Assembly (NCBI GenBank): GCA_030430075.1 | Contig: JAUIGN010000022.1 | Span: forward strand, 1 to 64,000 | DNA length: 64,000 nucleotides | Reading direction: 5' to 3' | Source of the DNA: a bacterium | GTDB lineage: Bacteria > Planctomycetota > Planctomycetia > Pirellulales > Pirellulaceae | Shown here: piece by piece, positions 26,817 through 36,465 of the stretch | Layout of the letters: the number at the start of each line of letters is the position of its first letter | How positions within the stretch are numbered: position 1 is the stretch's first letter | The notes under the pieces: generated by a model | Told to the model about the DNA's origin: nothing | Seen by the model: only the letters and a program-made list of their open reading frames with translations | The model's database searches: none | Position numbers and translations under genes: made by a program

Positions 26817-29800
26817 TCAATCCTCCAGCAAGCGGCTGCCGTCTTTCTGTTGGAGGCTCTCGTCGCCAAGGGCGGCAAAGAACACATCATGGACACCGTC
26901 GTCGTCGTCCCGATCGACGATCCCGGCCTCGCGACTCAAGAGACCATCATCCACTTGCAATTCCAAGGCCGATTCGATCGCGGCCAATCGATCCGCTGGT
27001 TGCAGCAGTCGCCCTGGCAGTTGCTCATGCCGGTTTGGTGCCGGGTCAAGTAGTGCGGCGAACCGTCCTGGCAGGGCCGGGTAGGGAGCGAAGTTCCTGT
27101 CCGCCCCGACAGGGTCAGCAGCCATCAGCCCAGCCGTCAACACGTCCTCCGCCGCGTATCCCGGCAGGCGCCGCAGCCCCACGGGCAGCGTACCGGCCAT
27201 CACGTTGTCGGTATGCAGTCCAGGGTCGAGATCGGGCAAGCCGAGCACATGGCCCAGCTCGTGGGTAATCACCGTCAGCAGATCGACGCCCGTCGCCCGA
27301 CCCTGGATGGACCGGGCATCAACGTGCCAACCCATGCCGGCAGCATCCGCGTCAAGCCAAATCGTGGGGCTGGTGAAAGATCCCAGTCCGAGCACGGTGG
27401 GGGGCAGGTCGGTCACGACTGCCTGCACACCGGCCAGTTGGTCCGCGGCGGCTGGATCGACACTCGCCCAATAATCGACCGCGGTCTCGACCAGCCGGTC
27501 AACCTCAAACGAGGCAATCTCGCCAGGCACGACCTGGAAAGTCGGGGAGGTGGAACCGGCTTCGGCGTGGAGCGGCCCGAGCCGTTCTACGCGGACGGCA
27601 TCAATGATGACATTACCGTTGGCTCCGGCGTCCGAAAGGTCGACGGTGATCGTACCGCCAATGGGCGTGGCCGTAACCGACAGGTCGGCGAACCATGCCC
27701 CCGAATCCAAGACCGACGTTCCTAGCGTGGTGGCCGAAGGATTATTGGGAGCCAGTTTCTGGTTCACCGAAACCGAACTTCCATTAATCACGTACGGTGC
27801 GTTACTGGCCCGGTTGGAAAACGGCGTCCATGTCGCCGAAACTCGATAGGTTCCAGCGGCCAGGCCGGAGAAAACGTAACTGGCGTCTTGCGGGGTACCT
27901 CCAACGACGGCCTCACGGACGTCGTTCTGGAAGCCCTGCGCCCAAACCGTCATGTTCGCCGAATCCGTGTAGCCCGGTGCGGGATCTCCGTCGTCGATAA
28001 TCAGTGCGTTCGACACGTCGGCCGCGAGCAGAAAGTTAAACGGACTCTCGTCACCATCGTTGTTGCCGAACGACACGCTTCCCGACTTGCTGCCGGTCGT
28101 GGACGTATCCAAGGCCACCTCGAACGATGTGCTCATTCCCGCGGGGAGCACCTGGTTCGGACTGAAATTGGCCGACGCCAGCGTGAAGTCTCCCGTCAGC
28201 GAGATCGGCTGCAGGATCAAATCGGTTGCTCCGATATTGTTGACCGTGAACGTCTGCGTCACCACGGCGTTCTGGAGGCGCGAACCGAAGTCGAACGTAC
28301 TGGAACCTGACGTGATCGAATCCATTCCCGCCAACACCTCAATCTCCGGATCGGTCACCCGTTCCAGGCGGACGGCGTCGATGATGACGTTGCCGGTGGT
28401 GCTGCCGGAGAGGACGACGGTGATCGTCGACCCGCTGGCCGTAAACAGCCCCAATTGCTCCCAACTGGCTCCCGCGTCGCTAAAGTCATTCGGTGCGAGC
28501 CGCTGGTTGATGTTCACCGTTGCCGGCGCGGTGACGCCGCTAATCGCGTAGGGCGCCGCCGAAGCACGGTTGCCGAATGGAGTCCAGGTCGTGGCCAGTT
28601 GGTAAATCCCGCCATCCACCACGGGGAACGTGTAGGTTGCTGTCTCCACGGCGCCACCGGCCGGCGACTCGTAGACATCGTTCTGGAAGCCTTGCGCCCA
28701 AAGCGTCATGCCTCCCGACTGGCTGAACGTCGTCCCCGCCGGATTCGCAGGCCAGGGCGAGTTGTTCGGCGTGTTGTCGACAATCAAGACTCCTTGACTG
28801 ACCGTCCCGCTGATCACGATCTCGAACGGCGACTCGTCCGCGTCGTTGTTGTCGAACATGATCGTCCCGCCGTAGCTGCCCGCCGCGGCGGCATCGAGCG
28901 TCACGACAAACGTGGCGGAGGCGCCCGGCGCCAGCGGAGTGCCGGGAGTTGCCGCGGGCGTGAAGCCGGTGGTCAACGAAAAGCCCGGAATACCGGCCAG
29001 TGAGCTCGCCAGCGAAGCATTGTCCAGCGTGAGCCCCGACGTGCCGGCGTTGTAGACGGTAAATGTCTGATCGACCGGCGTCCCGACTGGCGTATCGCCA
29101 AATTCAAAGCTGTCCCCATCCGCCAGATGCGGCGGGCCGGATACCAGGATCTCCGGCCCGTGGCCAACCAGTGCCTCCACACGGATGGCGTCGGCAATCA
29201 CGGCGCCGTCGGCCTGATCGGTAAGCGTGACGGTCAGGGTTGGACTGGCCGTGCCGTCCGTGCGGACAATCGTCAAGTCTTCCCAGTCAGCACCGTTGGC
29301 GCTGAAATCACCGGGAGCGACCCGCTGGTCCACCTCGAACGCCAGGGGACCGGCAATCAGATCGCCGTCGATCGTAAACGGTGCATTCGAGGCACGCGTT
29401 GGGGCAGCCGTCCAGGTGGCGGCGACACGGTATGTGGTGTTCGGGTCGAGCGTGAAGGTCCAGGTCGCGGATTCGGCAAGCCCCCCCGGTGTCCCTTCGT
29501 CGACGTCGGTGATCCCGTCGCCCGGATCGGCAAAGCCCTGATTGTTCCAGTCCGTCAACGGCCCGACTTCACTGTAGCCGGTGTTGTCGTTGTCGACGAT
29601 AAAGACCGGTTCAACGACGCTGCCGGCCAGGTTGAGCTGGAACGGGTTCTCGTTACTGTCGCTATTGGCCAGCCGCATGGCACCGGTGAACGTGTCGACG
29701 CGCGACGGCTGAAATTCGATCGTGAACGTCGTCGAACCGCCTGGTGCAACGGGCGAGCTGGGGCCGGCCGTCAACACGAAACTGGTGGGCAGACGCAACG

Positions 29801-32800
29801 TGGCCAGTGTCAAATCGACTTCGCCCAGGTTTCGCAGCGTGAACGTCTCGCTGCTGGTGCCCCCGGCTGCCACGCTGCCGAAATCGAACGTGCCCCGGTC
29901 CAGGAGGGACGCGCCAAGCGAATCTTCCAGCGCGATCTCAGGCTGTCCCGGCAGCCGTTCGACGCGCACCGCGTCGGCCACCACATCACCGTTCGACCCT
30001 TCCGTCAACTGGACGGTCAGCGTCGTACCCGAGATCCGGATGATATCCAGGTCTTCCCAGGTCGAGCCCTCGGTGGTGAAGTCATTCGGCGCCAGCCGCT
30101 GATTGACCTCGACCGTCCGCAGAACCGTGCCCCCGGCCGTCCCGTCGTAAATCGTGTAGGGGGCGTCGGTGGCCCGCTGCTGGAATGGGACCCAGGTGGT
30201 CGAGACGCGATACAGACCGGGCGTCAAGTTGGTAAACGAGAAGGTGGCCGCATCCGTGCCGCTCGGCACAAAGCTCCCGTCCACGGTTCCCAGCCGACCC
30301 AGGTTTGCATAGTTCAAAAAGCCCGTCTGCCCATAGAACGGGCTGGGATCTTCATTGTTGATAATCTTCAACGTCTCAACTCGAACCGCATCCGCCACCA
30401 CGACACCGTTGGCGGCGGTGTCTGCGAGCGATACAGTCAGCGTGCCGCCGCTCGCTTCGACAATATCAAGACCTTGCCAAACCGCGCCCTGGTCGGTGAA
30501 GCCGCTGGGGGCGGCCTGCTGATTGACGTTGACCGTTGTCGGTCCGCCAACGATACCGGCAATCTCGAAGGGGGCGTTGGTGGCCCGGTTGCCGCCTTCG
30601 ACCCAGGTGGTCGAGACGCGGTACAGCACGCCGGGAGTCACGTTGAACGACCACGTCGCTTCGTTGCCGGCCGCGGCCGTCGAGGTCCGATGATCGCCGG
30701 CAAAGCCGCCGGCGGCAACGGCAAACCCGGGGCCCGTCTCGCCGAAATCCAGGTCACCGTCATCGACGATTGCCGGGGCGGAGACGACATCGCCACTGAG
30801 CCGAATCTCAAACGGATTCTCGTCCAACTCGTCCGCCGGCAGGATGAGCGTACCGTCATACGCGCCTGCCAGGTCACGTTCGAGGCCGATTGTCAGCGTG
30901 GCCGAACCGCCTGCCGGAATGGAGGCCGGCAAACCGCTCACGACGCTGAAGCCGGCCGGTAAGTGTGGGGTGCCGATCGTCAGCGGCCGGGCACCCTGAT
31001 TACGAATAGTAAACTCCCGATCGACGGTACCTCCGGCGTTGACCGTCGCCGTCCCGAAGTCGACGACGCTGACGCTGTCGACCAATCGGTTCGAAACCGG
31101 CTGTTCGACCACGATTTCGGGATCGACGACCTGCGCGATCCGCACCGCATCGGCAATCACCTGTCCGTTCGCGCCGACATTGGTCAGCGTGACGGTGAGC
31201 GTCGTGCCATCGACCACAAAGTTGCCGAGATCCTCGAACTGCGTGCCGTTCACGCGCAGATCATCCGGCGTCAATCGCTGATTGACGGGCGTGGGCACCG
31301 CGCCGCTGCCCGGATCGACACTGAAAGGAGCGTTTGTGGCACGATTCGGAAACGGCGACCAGGTGGCCGACACGCGATAGGCGGCCCCGTCGGTCAAGTC
31401 GTCGAAAGTCCAGCTTGCCGTCGCCACCGGTACCGTAGGCGGATTGGCGGCGTCCGCATAGTGGACCGCTCGATTGAACCCCTGATCGCTGCTGAGACCG
31501 CCGTCGCTGGACAACTCGAAATTCGACTCGGCGAAGCCCACGGTATCTTCGTCGTCAATCAGGTCCCAGCGGCTGACCTCGCCGGTGAGGCGGAAGTTGA
31601 ACGGTGTCTCGTCCGGATCGACGGTCGCCGGCATCGCACTCAGCGTGTCGCCGGTCGGGAACGAGATTTCGCCGTCGAAGTCTCCCGGATAGCCGGCATC
31701 GAGCCGCACGCGAATCGTCATTGACTCGCCCGGCTCCAACGTGAATTCCTCACTGCCCGTCGGCAGCAACGGCGCCGTACGCGGATCGCCGGCTGGCAGG
31801 GCAGGGAAGTCCAACAACGTAAAGCCGGCCGGAATCGCAACGGGCTCGCGCACCACCAGGTCGGCGCCGCCGTCGTTCCGGATCGTCAGGGTCTTTGTCT
31901 GCGGCATCCCCGGCCACGTACTGCCGAAGTCGACCACTCCCGTATCATCCGCCACGTTCTGACCGCCGTCTTCAACGGTGATGTCGGGACGATTTGTCGT
32001 GAACGGGATGGAGGCGTCGTCTGCCAAGAGTCGCTCGACCCGCACCGCATCCGCCAATACCCAGCGATTCGGCAGGGTTCCCGTGTCTAACAGTTCGACG
32101 ACAATCTTCCCACCGGTCACCGCGTAGGGCCCACCGAGATCGACCCAGGAGACCCCCGCGTCCGCAAAGCTGCCGGGGGTCGCCCCGGTCGTCACGGACT
32201 GATTGAGCGTGGTTCCGCCGATCGTGCCGTTGATGTCGCTCACCAGGTAGGGAGCGACAGGGTCACCAACGAACTGCGGGGTGGCGGCCCAGGTGGTCGA
32301 CACGCGATACGTACCATCAGGCAGGTTGTTGAAGGTCCAGCGGGCTCGATTGCCGGACGAGTCGGCCTTGGTTGCGACCTGGTCTCCCTGGTAGCCATTC
32401 CCCGACACCCCGGGCCAGGTTCCGATTAGCTGGAACCCGCTGTCGCCGTTGTCGATAATCGAACGGTTGCTGACCACGCCCCGCAACTGCACCGTGAACG
32501 GGTCGATCGCGGTGGCGGGATCGTTGTCCGGATCCGGGTTCAGCCCCTGGCCCGGCTTCGCCATGACCGCTTCATCCAGGTCGTTGCTGAAGATGCGGAG
32601 TTCCGCCGGGAAGTCGCCATGACCGTCCCGGTTCGGATCCCCACCGAAAGGATCCTGTAGCGCATTGAGGGTGACACTGAACGTGTAGGTGCCGCCCGGA
32701 GCCACGACTTCCGGCGTCCCGAAGCTGGGACTGGTCGGCAGAGACAAGGTCATATTCGGCGGAGCCACGCGGGGATCGCTCCCCGGCACCGCCAAATCGA

Positions 32801-35210
32801 TGTCGTTGATCAGCAGCGGCATGTTGCCGGTGTTCTTGATCGTGAATGCCTGCGTCCGCGCCTTACCGACCGTCGTTTCCAGGTTGACGAAGCTGACACC
32901 GTCGTTGACCGCCGTTGACCCGCTGAGCACGGTCAGTTCCGGCCCGGGAGTAAACCGCTCCAATCGCACCCGGTCGGCCAGCACTTGCCCGTTGGCCCGA
33001 TCACTGAGCTGGACCAACGCGGTATGACTGGTGAAATCGAAGACGCCCAGCGTCTCCCAAAAAACGCCCTCCTGCTGGAAGTCGTTGGGAGCCATCCGCT
33101 GATTGATATCGACCGTCGACAACTTGAACGTGTCGTCAAACACCGAGAATGGGGCATCGGTGGCAACGGCGGCACCCCCGTTGCCGGGATAGGTAACGGA
33201 CACCTGGTACCTGCCGGGCTGAATCCCGTGGAAGTACCAGCTTGCCGTATTCGGCGTCGCACCAATCTGAGGATAATGGAACAGGTAGTCGCCGCTGGCG
33301 GCCGTGGCTGGAATCCAATGGCTGTCGGGACCAATATTGTCGACCGCCGTAATCGGTTTCTCGACGAAGGATGCACTGGCGCTGCTCACGGTTCGCGGTG
33401 CCTGGTTGACCGCGTTGGGCGTTTCGATGCTCTCGTGCGTCACGGTACCGATCCCGGCCGCGGTAATCGAGAAGCCCGTGTCGAGGATCGTGTTGCCGAA
33501 GGCCTCGAAATGCATCGCGTCACCGGGCGGTATCGGTTGCCCCGGGTCCGGCGCATGACCATCATCCGGTCCGCCCACGAACGGATCGTTGCCGTCCACG
33601 TGGCGAGCGACCGGTGAGCCGTTTTCGGGCGAGTCACCACCGAACGCCAGCGGATCGATGTAGATAATGTCGTTGAACTGGCTACCGACCACGTTCTCGA
33701 ACATGCTGGGACTGATCTGTACCTGATCGGCCCGGTGCGCCAGGGTCACAAGTTGGCCGGACGCAATGGCACCGAAGACGTCCATCGGCGTATCCAGCAG
33801 GTCCAGGTCGATCATCACATTCGAATCCGCAAAGCGGAAATCGACCGTGTCGTTACCGTTCAGATCGGTCAGCACGTCGCTGCTCGGCCCGCTGCCGTCA
33901 GGCGCCGCACCCGGCTCCAGTCGGAAGATGTCGTTGCCGGAGGGATCATCCTCAGGCGCGGGATGCTCGGGACTCGCCACACCGGTTTCCCACCAACCGC
34001 CGTCCAGCATGTCGTCGCCGGGCCCATCGCCCAGGATGTTGTCCGCCTGATCGCCGACAATCGTATCGGAAGCAACACCGCCAAACACGTTTTCAATCGA
34101 ATTGCCCACGTCACTTCCGACGCCGGGCACGAGGTTGCCGACGATGCCCAGCGCGCTCCGGGCCGACTGATTCGGCGAGCCGAGATTGACCACGACCGCG
34201 GAGACATAGTCGCGCAGATCAAGGCTATCACCGTGGACGTCGCTGCCGCGACCGTCGAGATCGCCACTGATCGATGCTCCGGCGCGGAAATCGAAGCGGT
34301 CGTCCGCACTCTCCGCACCGATCAGGTTCTCGAAACTAGTGAATGCCAGGTCATCCTCGATCGGTGCATCCGGCACGATCGGGTTGGGCTGCGGGGGATT
34401 TGGGGCGAAGAGCGGATCGTTCTCTGCCCGCCCGATCAGGTTGGCGTTGCCCGTCGGACTCAATCCCGCTTCGTCGGAGATCAGCACACCCGCATCCGCG
34501 AGACTGTCGCTCAGCACCAAGCCGCCCGATCCAAACGGGCCATAGCCGCTGACCATGCCGCCAATGTCCCAATGGGTACGATCCGCGGCGATATTCTGTT
34601 CGAGCGTATCACTGGCCGCCGTCCCGCGGATGGCGTCGATATTGTGAAAGCCGTCGGCCGCTCCGCCTTGGGCAATGGTCGTGGTTTGATCGCCGCTGAA
34701 GCCATCCAGGGCACCGTGGGTGTCCAGGGTGACCGTCAACGGCCCCGCCACGGCCGACCAGTCGATCAGATCGTCCTCGGTCCCTCCGTCAATCGTGCCG
34801 GTCAGCACAACCGCATCGCTGAAGACGAACAGGTCCTGTTCCTGGTTTCCGTCCAGCACGGTCACCACGTCCGCGGGTGTGCTGGCCTGAATATTGAACG
34901 TGTCGTCGCCAACCGTCGCGTGATTGGCAACGGACATGTTCAGCGTGTAGCTGTCCCCGCTCGCGGGCGGCGTGCCGGCAACCGAGCCGCTGCTGTTGAA
35001 CGAGTCGAACTTGCCGACGCCGATGACGAACGTGCCGCTGCTGCCGAACGTCACGTCAATCGAGCTGGAGTCGCCCGCCAGAAGATTTCCATCGGAATCG
35101 AACAGGAAGATCTCCGCTGTGAAGTTTCCACCGATATCGAAGATACCGCGGTCGCCGCCCCAACGTAGGTCTCGCGGGCGTCCGTCGGTTGGTAAATCCA
35201 GGGGCCCCAA
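26817..35210 (-). CDS. Giant modular surface protein, main body (golvesin-like and ASH modules, C-terminal metalloprotease)
   Basis: About 2,797 codons open on the minus strand; this is the 3' nine tenths of a gene that starts at 36013 in another frame. After an RTX/hemolysin-like calcium-binding patch (DTIVGDQADNILGDGPGDDM, near 34010-34075) come eight golvesin-like beta-sandwich modules, each with a VDDGD-type start, an A.WTF...YRVS.TW core and an R.T/S.APF strand; they begin near 33350, 32460, 31560, 30775, 30365, 29605, 28790 and 28003. Six ASH/choice-of-anchor-D modules (PEI.V, FDFG, ..FTI.N.G) lie between them. The C-terminus has HELGHVLGLPD (27249-27263), a metzincin zinc site, so it is a secreted or surface metalloprotease with adhesive stalk. 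Module types are recognised from pattern; catalytic activity is inferred. Confidence 0.85.
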   Translation of the reverse strand: MGPLDLPTDGRPRDLRWGGDRGIFDIGGNFTAEIFLFDSDGNLLAGDSSSIDVTFGSSGTFVIGVGKFDSFNSSGSVAGTPPASGDSYTLNMSVANHATVGDDTFNIQASTPADVVTVLDGNQEQDLFVFSDAVVLTGTIDGGTEDDLIDWSAVAGPLTVTLDTHGALDGFSGDQTTTIAQGGAADGFHNIDAIRGTAASDTLEQNIAADRTHWDIGGMVSGYGPFGSGGLVLSDSLADAGVLISDEAGLSPTGNANLIGRAENDPLFAPNPPQPNPIVPDAPIEDDLAFTSFENLIGAESADDRFDFRAGASISGDLDGRGSDVHGDSLDLRDYVSAVVVNLGSPNQSARSALGIVGNLVPGVGSDVGNSIENVFGGVASDTIVGDQADNILGDGPGDDMLDGGWWETGVASPEHPAPEDDPSGNDIFRLEPGAAPDGSGPSSDVLTDLNGNDTVDFRFADSNVMIDLDLLDTPMDVFGAIASGQLVTLAHRADQVQISPSMFENVVGSQFNDIIYIDPLAFGGDSPENGSPVARHVDGNDPFVGGPDDGHAPDPGQPIPPGDAMHFEAFGNTILDTGFSITAAGIGTVTHESIETPNAVNQAPRTVSSASASFVEKPITAVDNIGPDSHWIPATAASGDYLFHYPQIGATPNTASWYFHGIQPGRYQVSVTYPGNGGAAVATDAPFSVFDDTFKLSTVDINQRMAPNDFQQEGVFWETLGVFDFTSHTALVQLSDRANGQVLADRVRLERFTPGPELTVLSGSTAVNDGVSFVNLETTVGKARTQAFTIKNTGNMPLLINDIDLAVPGSDPRVAPPNMTLSLPTSPSFGTPEVVAPGGTYTFSVTLNALQDPFGGDPNRDGHGDFPAELRIFSNDLDEAVMAKPGQGLNPDPDNDPATAIDPFTVQLRGVVSNRSIIDNGDSGFQLIGTWPGVSGNGYQGDQVATKADSSGNRARWTFNNLPDGTYRVSTTWAATPQFVGDPVAPYLVSDINGTIGGTTLNQSVTTGATPGSFADAGVSWVDLGGPYAVTGGKIVVELLDTGTLPNRWVLADAVRVERLLADDASIPFTTNRPDITVEDGGQNVADDTGVVDFGSTWPGMPQTKTLTIRNDGGADLVVREPVAIPAGFTLLDFPALPAGDPRTAPLLPTGSEEFTLEPGESMTIRVRLDAGYPGDFDGEISFPTGDTLSAMPATVDPDETPFNFRLTGEVSRWDLIDDEDTVGFAESNFELSSDGGLSSDQGFNRAVHYADAANPPTVPVATASWTFDDLTDGAAYRVSATWSPFPNRATNAPFSVDPGSGAVPTPVNQRLTPDDLRVNGTQFEDLGNFVVDGTTLTVTLTNVGANGQVIADAVRIAQVVDPEIVVEQPVSNRLVDSVSVVDFGTATVNAGGTVDREFTIRNQGARPLTIGTPHLPAGFSVVSGLPASIPAGGSATLTIGLERDLAGAYDGTLILPADELDENPFEIRLSGDVVSAPAIVDDGDLDFGETGPGFAVAAGGFAGDHRTSTAAAGNEATWSFNVTPGVLYRVSTTWVEGGNRATNAPFEIAGIVGGPTTVNVNQQAAPSGFTDQGAVWQGLDIVEASGGTLTVSLADTAANGVVVADAVRVETLKIINNEDPSPFYGQTGFLNYANLGRLGTVDGSFVPSGTDAATFSFTNLTPGLYRVSTTWVPFQQRATDAPYTIYDGTAGGTVLRTVEVNQRLAPNDFTTEGSTWEDLDIIRISGTTLTVQLTEGSNGDVVADAVRVERLPGQPEIALEDSLGASLLDRGTFDFGSVAAGGTSSETFTLRNLGEVDLTLATLRLPTSFVLTAGPSSPVAPGGSTTFTIEFQPSRVDTFTGAMRLANSDSNENPFQLNLAGSVVEPVFIVDNDNTGYSEVGPLTDWNNQGFADPGDGITDVDEGTPGGLAESATWTFTLDPNTTYRVAATWTAAPTRASNAPFTIDGDLIAGPLAFEVDQRVAPGDFSANGADWEDLTIVRTDGTASPTLTVTLTDQADGAVIADAIRVEALVGHGPEILVSGPPHLADGDSFEFGDTPVGTPVDQTFTVYNAGTSGLTLDNASLASSLAGIPGFSLTTGFTPAATPGTPLAPGASATFVVTLDAAAAGSYGGTIMFDNNDADESPFEIVISGTVSQGVLIVDNTPNNSPWPANPAGTTFSQSGGMTLWAQGFQNDVYESPAGGAVETATYTFPVVDGGIYQLATTWTPFGNRASAAPYAISGVTAPATVNINQRLAPNDFSDAGASWEQLGLFTASGSTITVVLSGSTTGNVIIDAVRLERVTDPEIEVLAGMDSITSGSSTFDFGSRLQNAVVTQTFTVNNIGATDLILQPISLTGDFTLASANFSPNQVLPAGMSTSFEVALDTSTTGSKSGSVSFGNNDGDESPFNFLLAADVSNALIIDDGDPAPGYTDSANMTVWAQGFQNDVREAVVGGTPQDASYVFSGLAAGTYRVSATWTPFSNRASNAPYVINGSSVSVNQKLAPNNPSATTLGTSVLDSGAWFADLSVTATPIGGTITVDLSDAGANGNVIIDAVRVERLGPLHAEAGSTSPTFQVVPGEIASFEVDRLVETAVDYWASVDPAAADQLAGVQAVVTDLPPTVLGLGSFTSPTIWLDADAAGMGWHVDARSIQGRATGVDLLTVITHELGHVLGLPDLDPGLHTDNVMAGTLPVGLRRLPGYAAEDVLTAGLMAADPVGADRNFAPYPALPGRFAALLDPAPNRHEQLPGRLLQPADRLAAIESALELQVDDGLLSREAGIVDRDDDDGVHDVFFAALGDESLQQKDGSRLLED

Positions 35211-36013
35211 CCACCGCCGTCTTCGTGAACCTGGACCATGAAGCCATCCGGCCCGGTCGGGTTGCTGGACGACGAATAGATGACAAAGTCATTGCCGGCG
35301 GTATTGGTCAACGTCTGGCCGCCCGACCAGGAGAACTCAATCCCCGACCGCACTTGCGTGCCGTTGTTGCCGGTCGGCAGGTTGACCGCCACGGTCCCGC
35401 TGCCGGCCAGCCCTAACTGCCGTCCCACGGACAGCGATTCGTCGAATCCCGTATCGTCCAACGGAAACGCCACCGACCCCGTGGGGCCGTCGTGGCCGCT
35501 ATCGATCGACACGCCCTGTCCGCCGACCAGCGGACCGGCAGGCAGCAAGGTCGCCTGGTCCGGCGTAAAGGTTTGATTGAAACTGAATCCGGCAAACGTG
35601 AAGAACGGGTCCGCCGCCACCACGTCCGCAGTGTTCGTGGTTAACGCATCGTCGCCGGTTCCCATCTCCACATCAATCTGGGCGACTGCTGCCAGCGCCA
35701 CTTGGATGCTGGTCCCGCTATTGGTGATCGCCCCCGCCCCGGCGCCGGTCGCCGGATTGAATGTGATCCCACCGGTATCGGCAATCGTATAGATCCCGCC
35801 GGATTGTGAGATGTCGAGCAGCCCATCGTCGCCGGGCGTCGCTTCGCTGATCGTCAATAGCCCGCTTCCGTCCAAGGACACGTCATAGGCCAGCAATCGA
35901 CGATCTTCGAGTGACTCGACGTGCAGAAAACGACGACGACGGGCCTTACGCAAGGCAGTCTGATGACGACGGTGCATACGTTGGTTGCGTGTCATGTCGC
36001 GCGCAGTCTTCAT
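35051..36013 (-). CDS. N-terminal fragment of the giant surface protein (frameshifted)
   Basis: Starts at ATG 36013 with AAGGA seven bases upstream. The first 28 residues are very basic, followed by FLHVESLEDRRLLAYDVSLD: the EDRRLLA motif (residues 36-42) is the N-terminal sorting/secretion signature common on giant planctomycete surface proteins. The rest is beta-rich, with GIEFSWSGGQTLTNTAGNDF. Homology of the protein continues in the other frame: after YQPTDARETYVG at about 35164 this frame gives unrelated residues to its stop at 35051, while the adjacent frame gives DRGIFDIGGNFTAEIFLFDS. The two entries therefore describe one gene of about 9.2 kb that would encode roughly 3,060 residues if intact. 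Confidence 0.8.
   Translation of the reverse strand: MKTARDMTRNQRMHRRHQTALRKARRRRFLHVESLEDRRLLAYDVSLDGSGLLTISEATPGDDGLLDISQSGGIYTIADTGGITFNPATGAGAGAITNSGTSIQVALAAVAQIDVEMGTGDDALTTNTADVVAADPFFTFAGFSFNQTFTPDQATLLPAGPLVGGQGVSIDSGHDGPTGSVAFPLDDTGFDESLSVGRQLGLAGSGTVAVNLPTGNNGTQVRSGIEFSWSGGQTLTNTAGNDFVIYSSSSNPTGPDGFMVQVHEDGGGWGPWIYQPTDARETYVGAATAVSSISVETSQRRSSCSIPMEIFWRATPARLT
35158..35161 (-). other. Likely frameshift site (single-base deletion in a G run)
   Basis: The minus strand reads GTTGGGGCGGCGACCGCGG. With one more G, the frames join smoothly as ETYVGGGDRGIFDIGG, a natural Gly-rich turn; with the four Gs present, the N-terminal frame diverges. This is either an assembly error in a homopolymer or a real inactivating mutation. 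It is not a recognised slippery heptamer. Confidence 0.75.
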
Positions 36014-36465
36014 GGCAGGATCCTTGATCGGTTGGTGCGTTCGTGACGGCAAGCAACGACCCCCGTGATGGCTTGATCGACGGGGCGCAGACACGAACCG
36101 GGTTGGGAAGAACAGGGGCGTGGGGAAAGCATAGAAACGCCGGCAGCGCGAGCTCGCGGCGAGCTGGTGTGGCCCGCCGTCGCCAAATACGGCGGGCACC
36201 GACACAAGACGTTGGAAGCGGTGACGATTCCACGCGGTGTGTTACTCTGTGTTGGAGTCAGCCCACTTATAACCCCGACAGCCGGCACAGACTACCATTT
36301 GCGGGGGGAAGATTCCAGCCCCCCACGGGCGAACTAAATTGTCTAGAAAAATCGTGACGAATCCCCCTGAACCAAACGGCCTCCCACCACGCAACACCCT
36401 CCAGAAGAGGGTAACATTACGCAATCTGGCCGTGCTGGCCGGCAGTTTGAGGGCACGGCGGCCCC
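36014..36465. other. Intergenic region upstream of the giant gene, 452 bp
   Basis: Both flanking genes are on the minus strand, so it should hold the end of the prolyl oligopeptidase transcript and the promoter of the giant gene. A small inverted repeat (ACCCTC-CAGAA-GAGGGT, 36397-36413) lies 53 bp past the oligopeptidase stop but has no T-run. An A/T-richer patch at 36320-36360 could hold a promoter; no convincing -35/-10 pair found. Confidence 0.45.

Noticed and set aside
29127..30962. 611-codon plus-strand frame (and others such as 33735-35168)
   Set aside because: Antisense shadows of the giant gene; Arg/Gly/Ala-rich with no domain or start signal.
35158..35161. Programmed -1 frameshift
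   Set aside because: The site is not a slippery heptamer, and slipping from GGG would mispair; a simple one-base loss explains it better.
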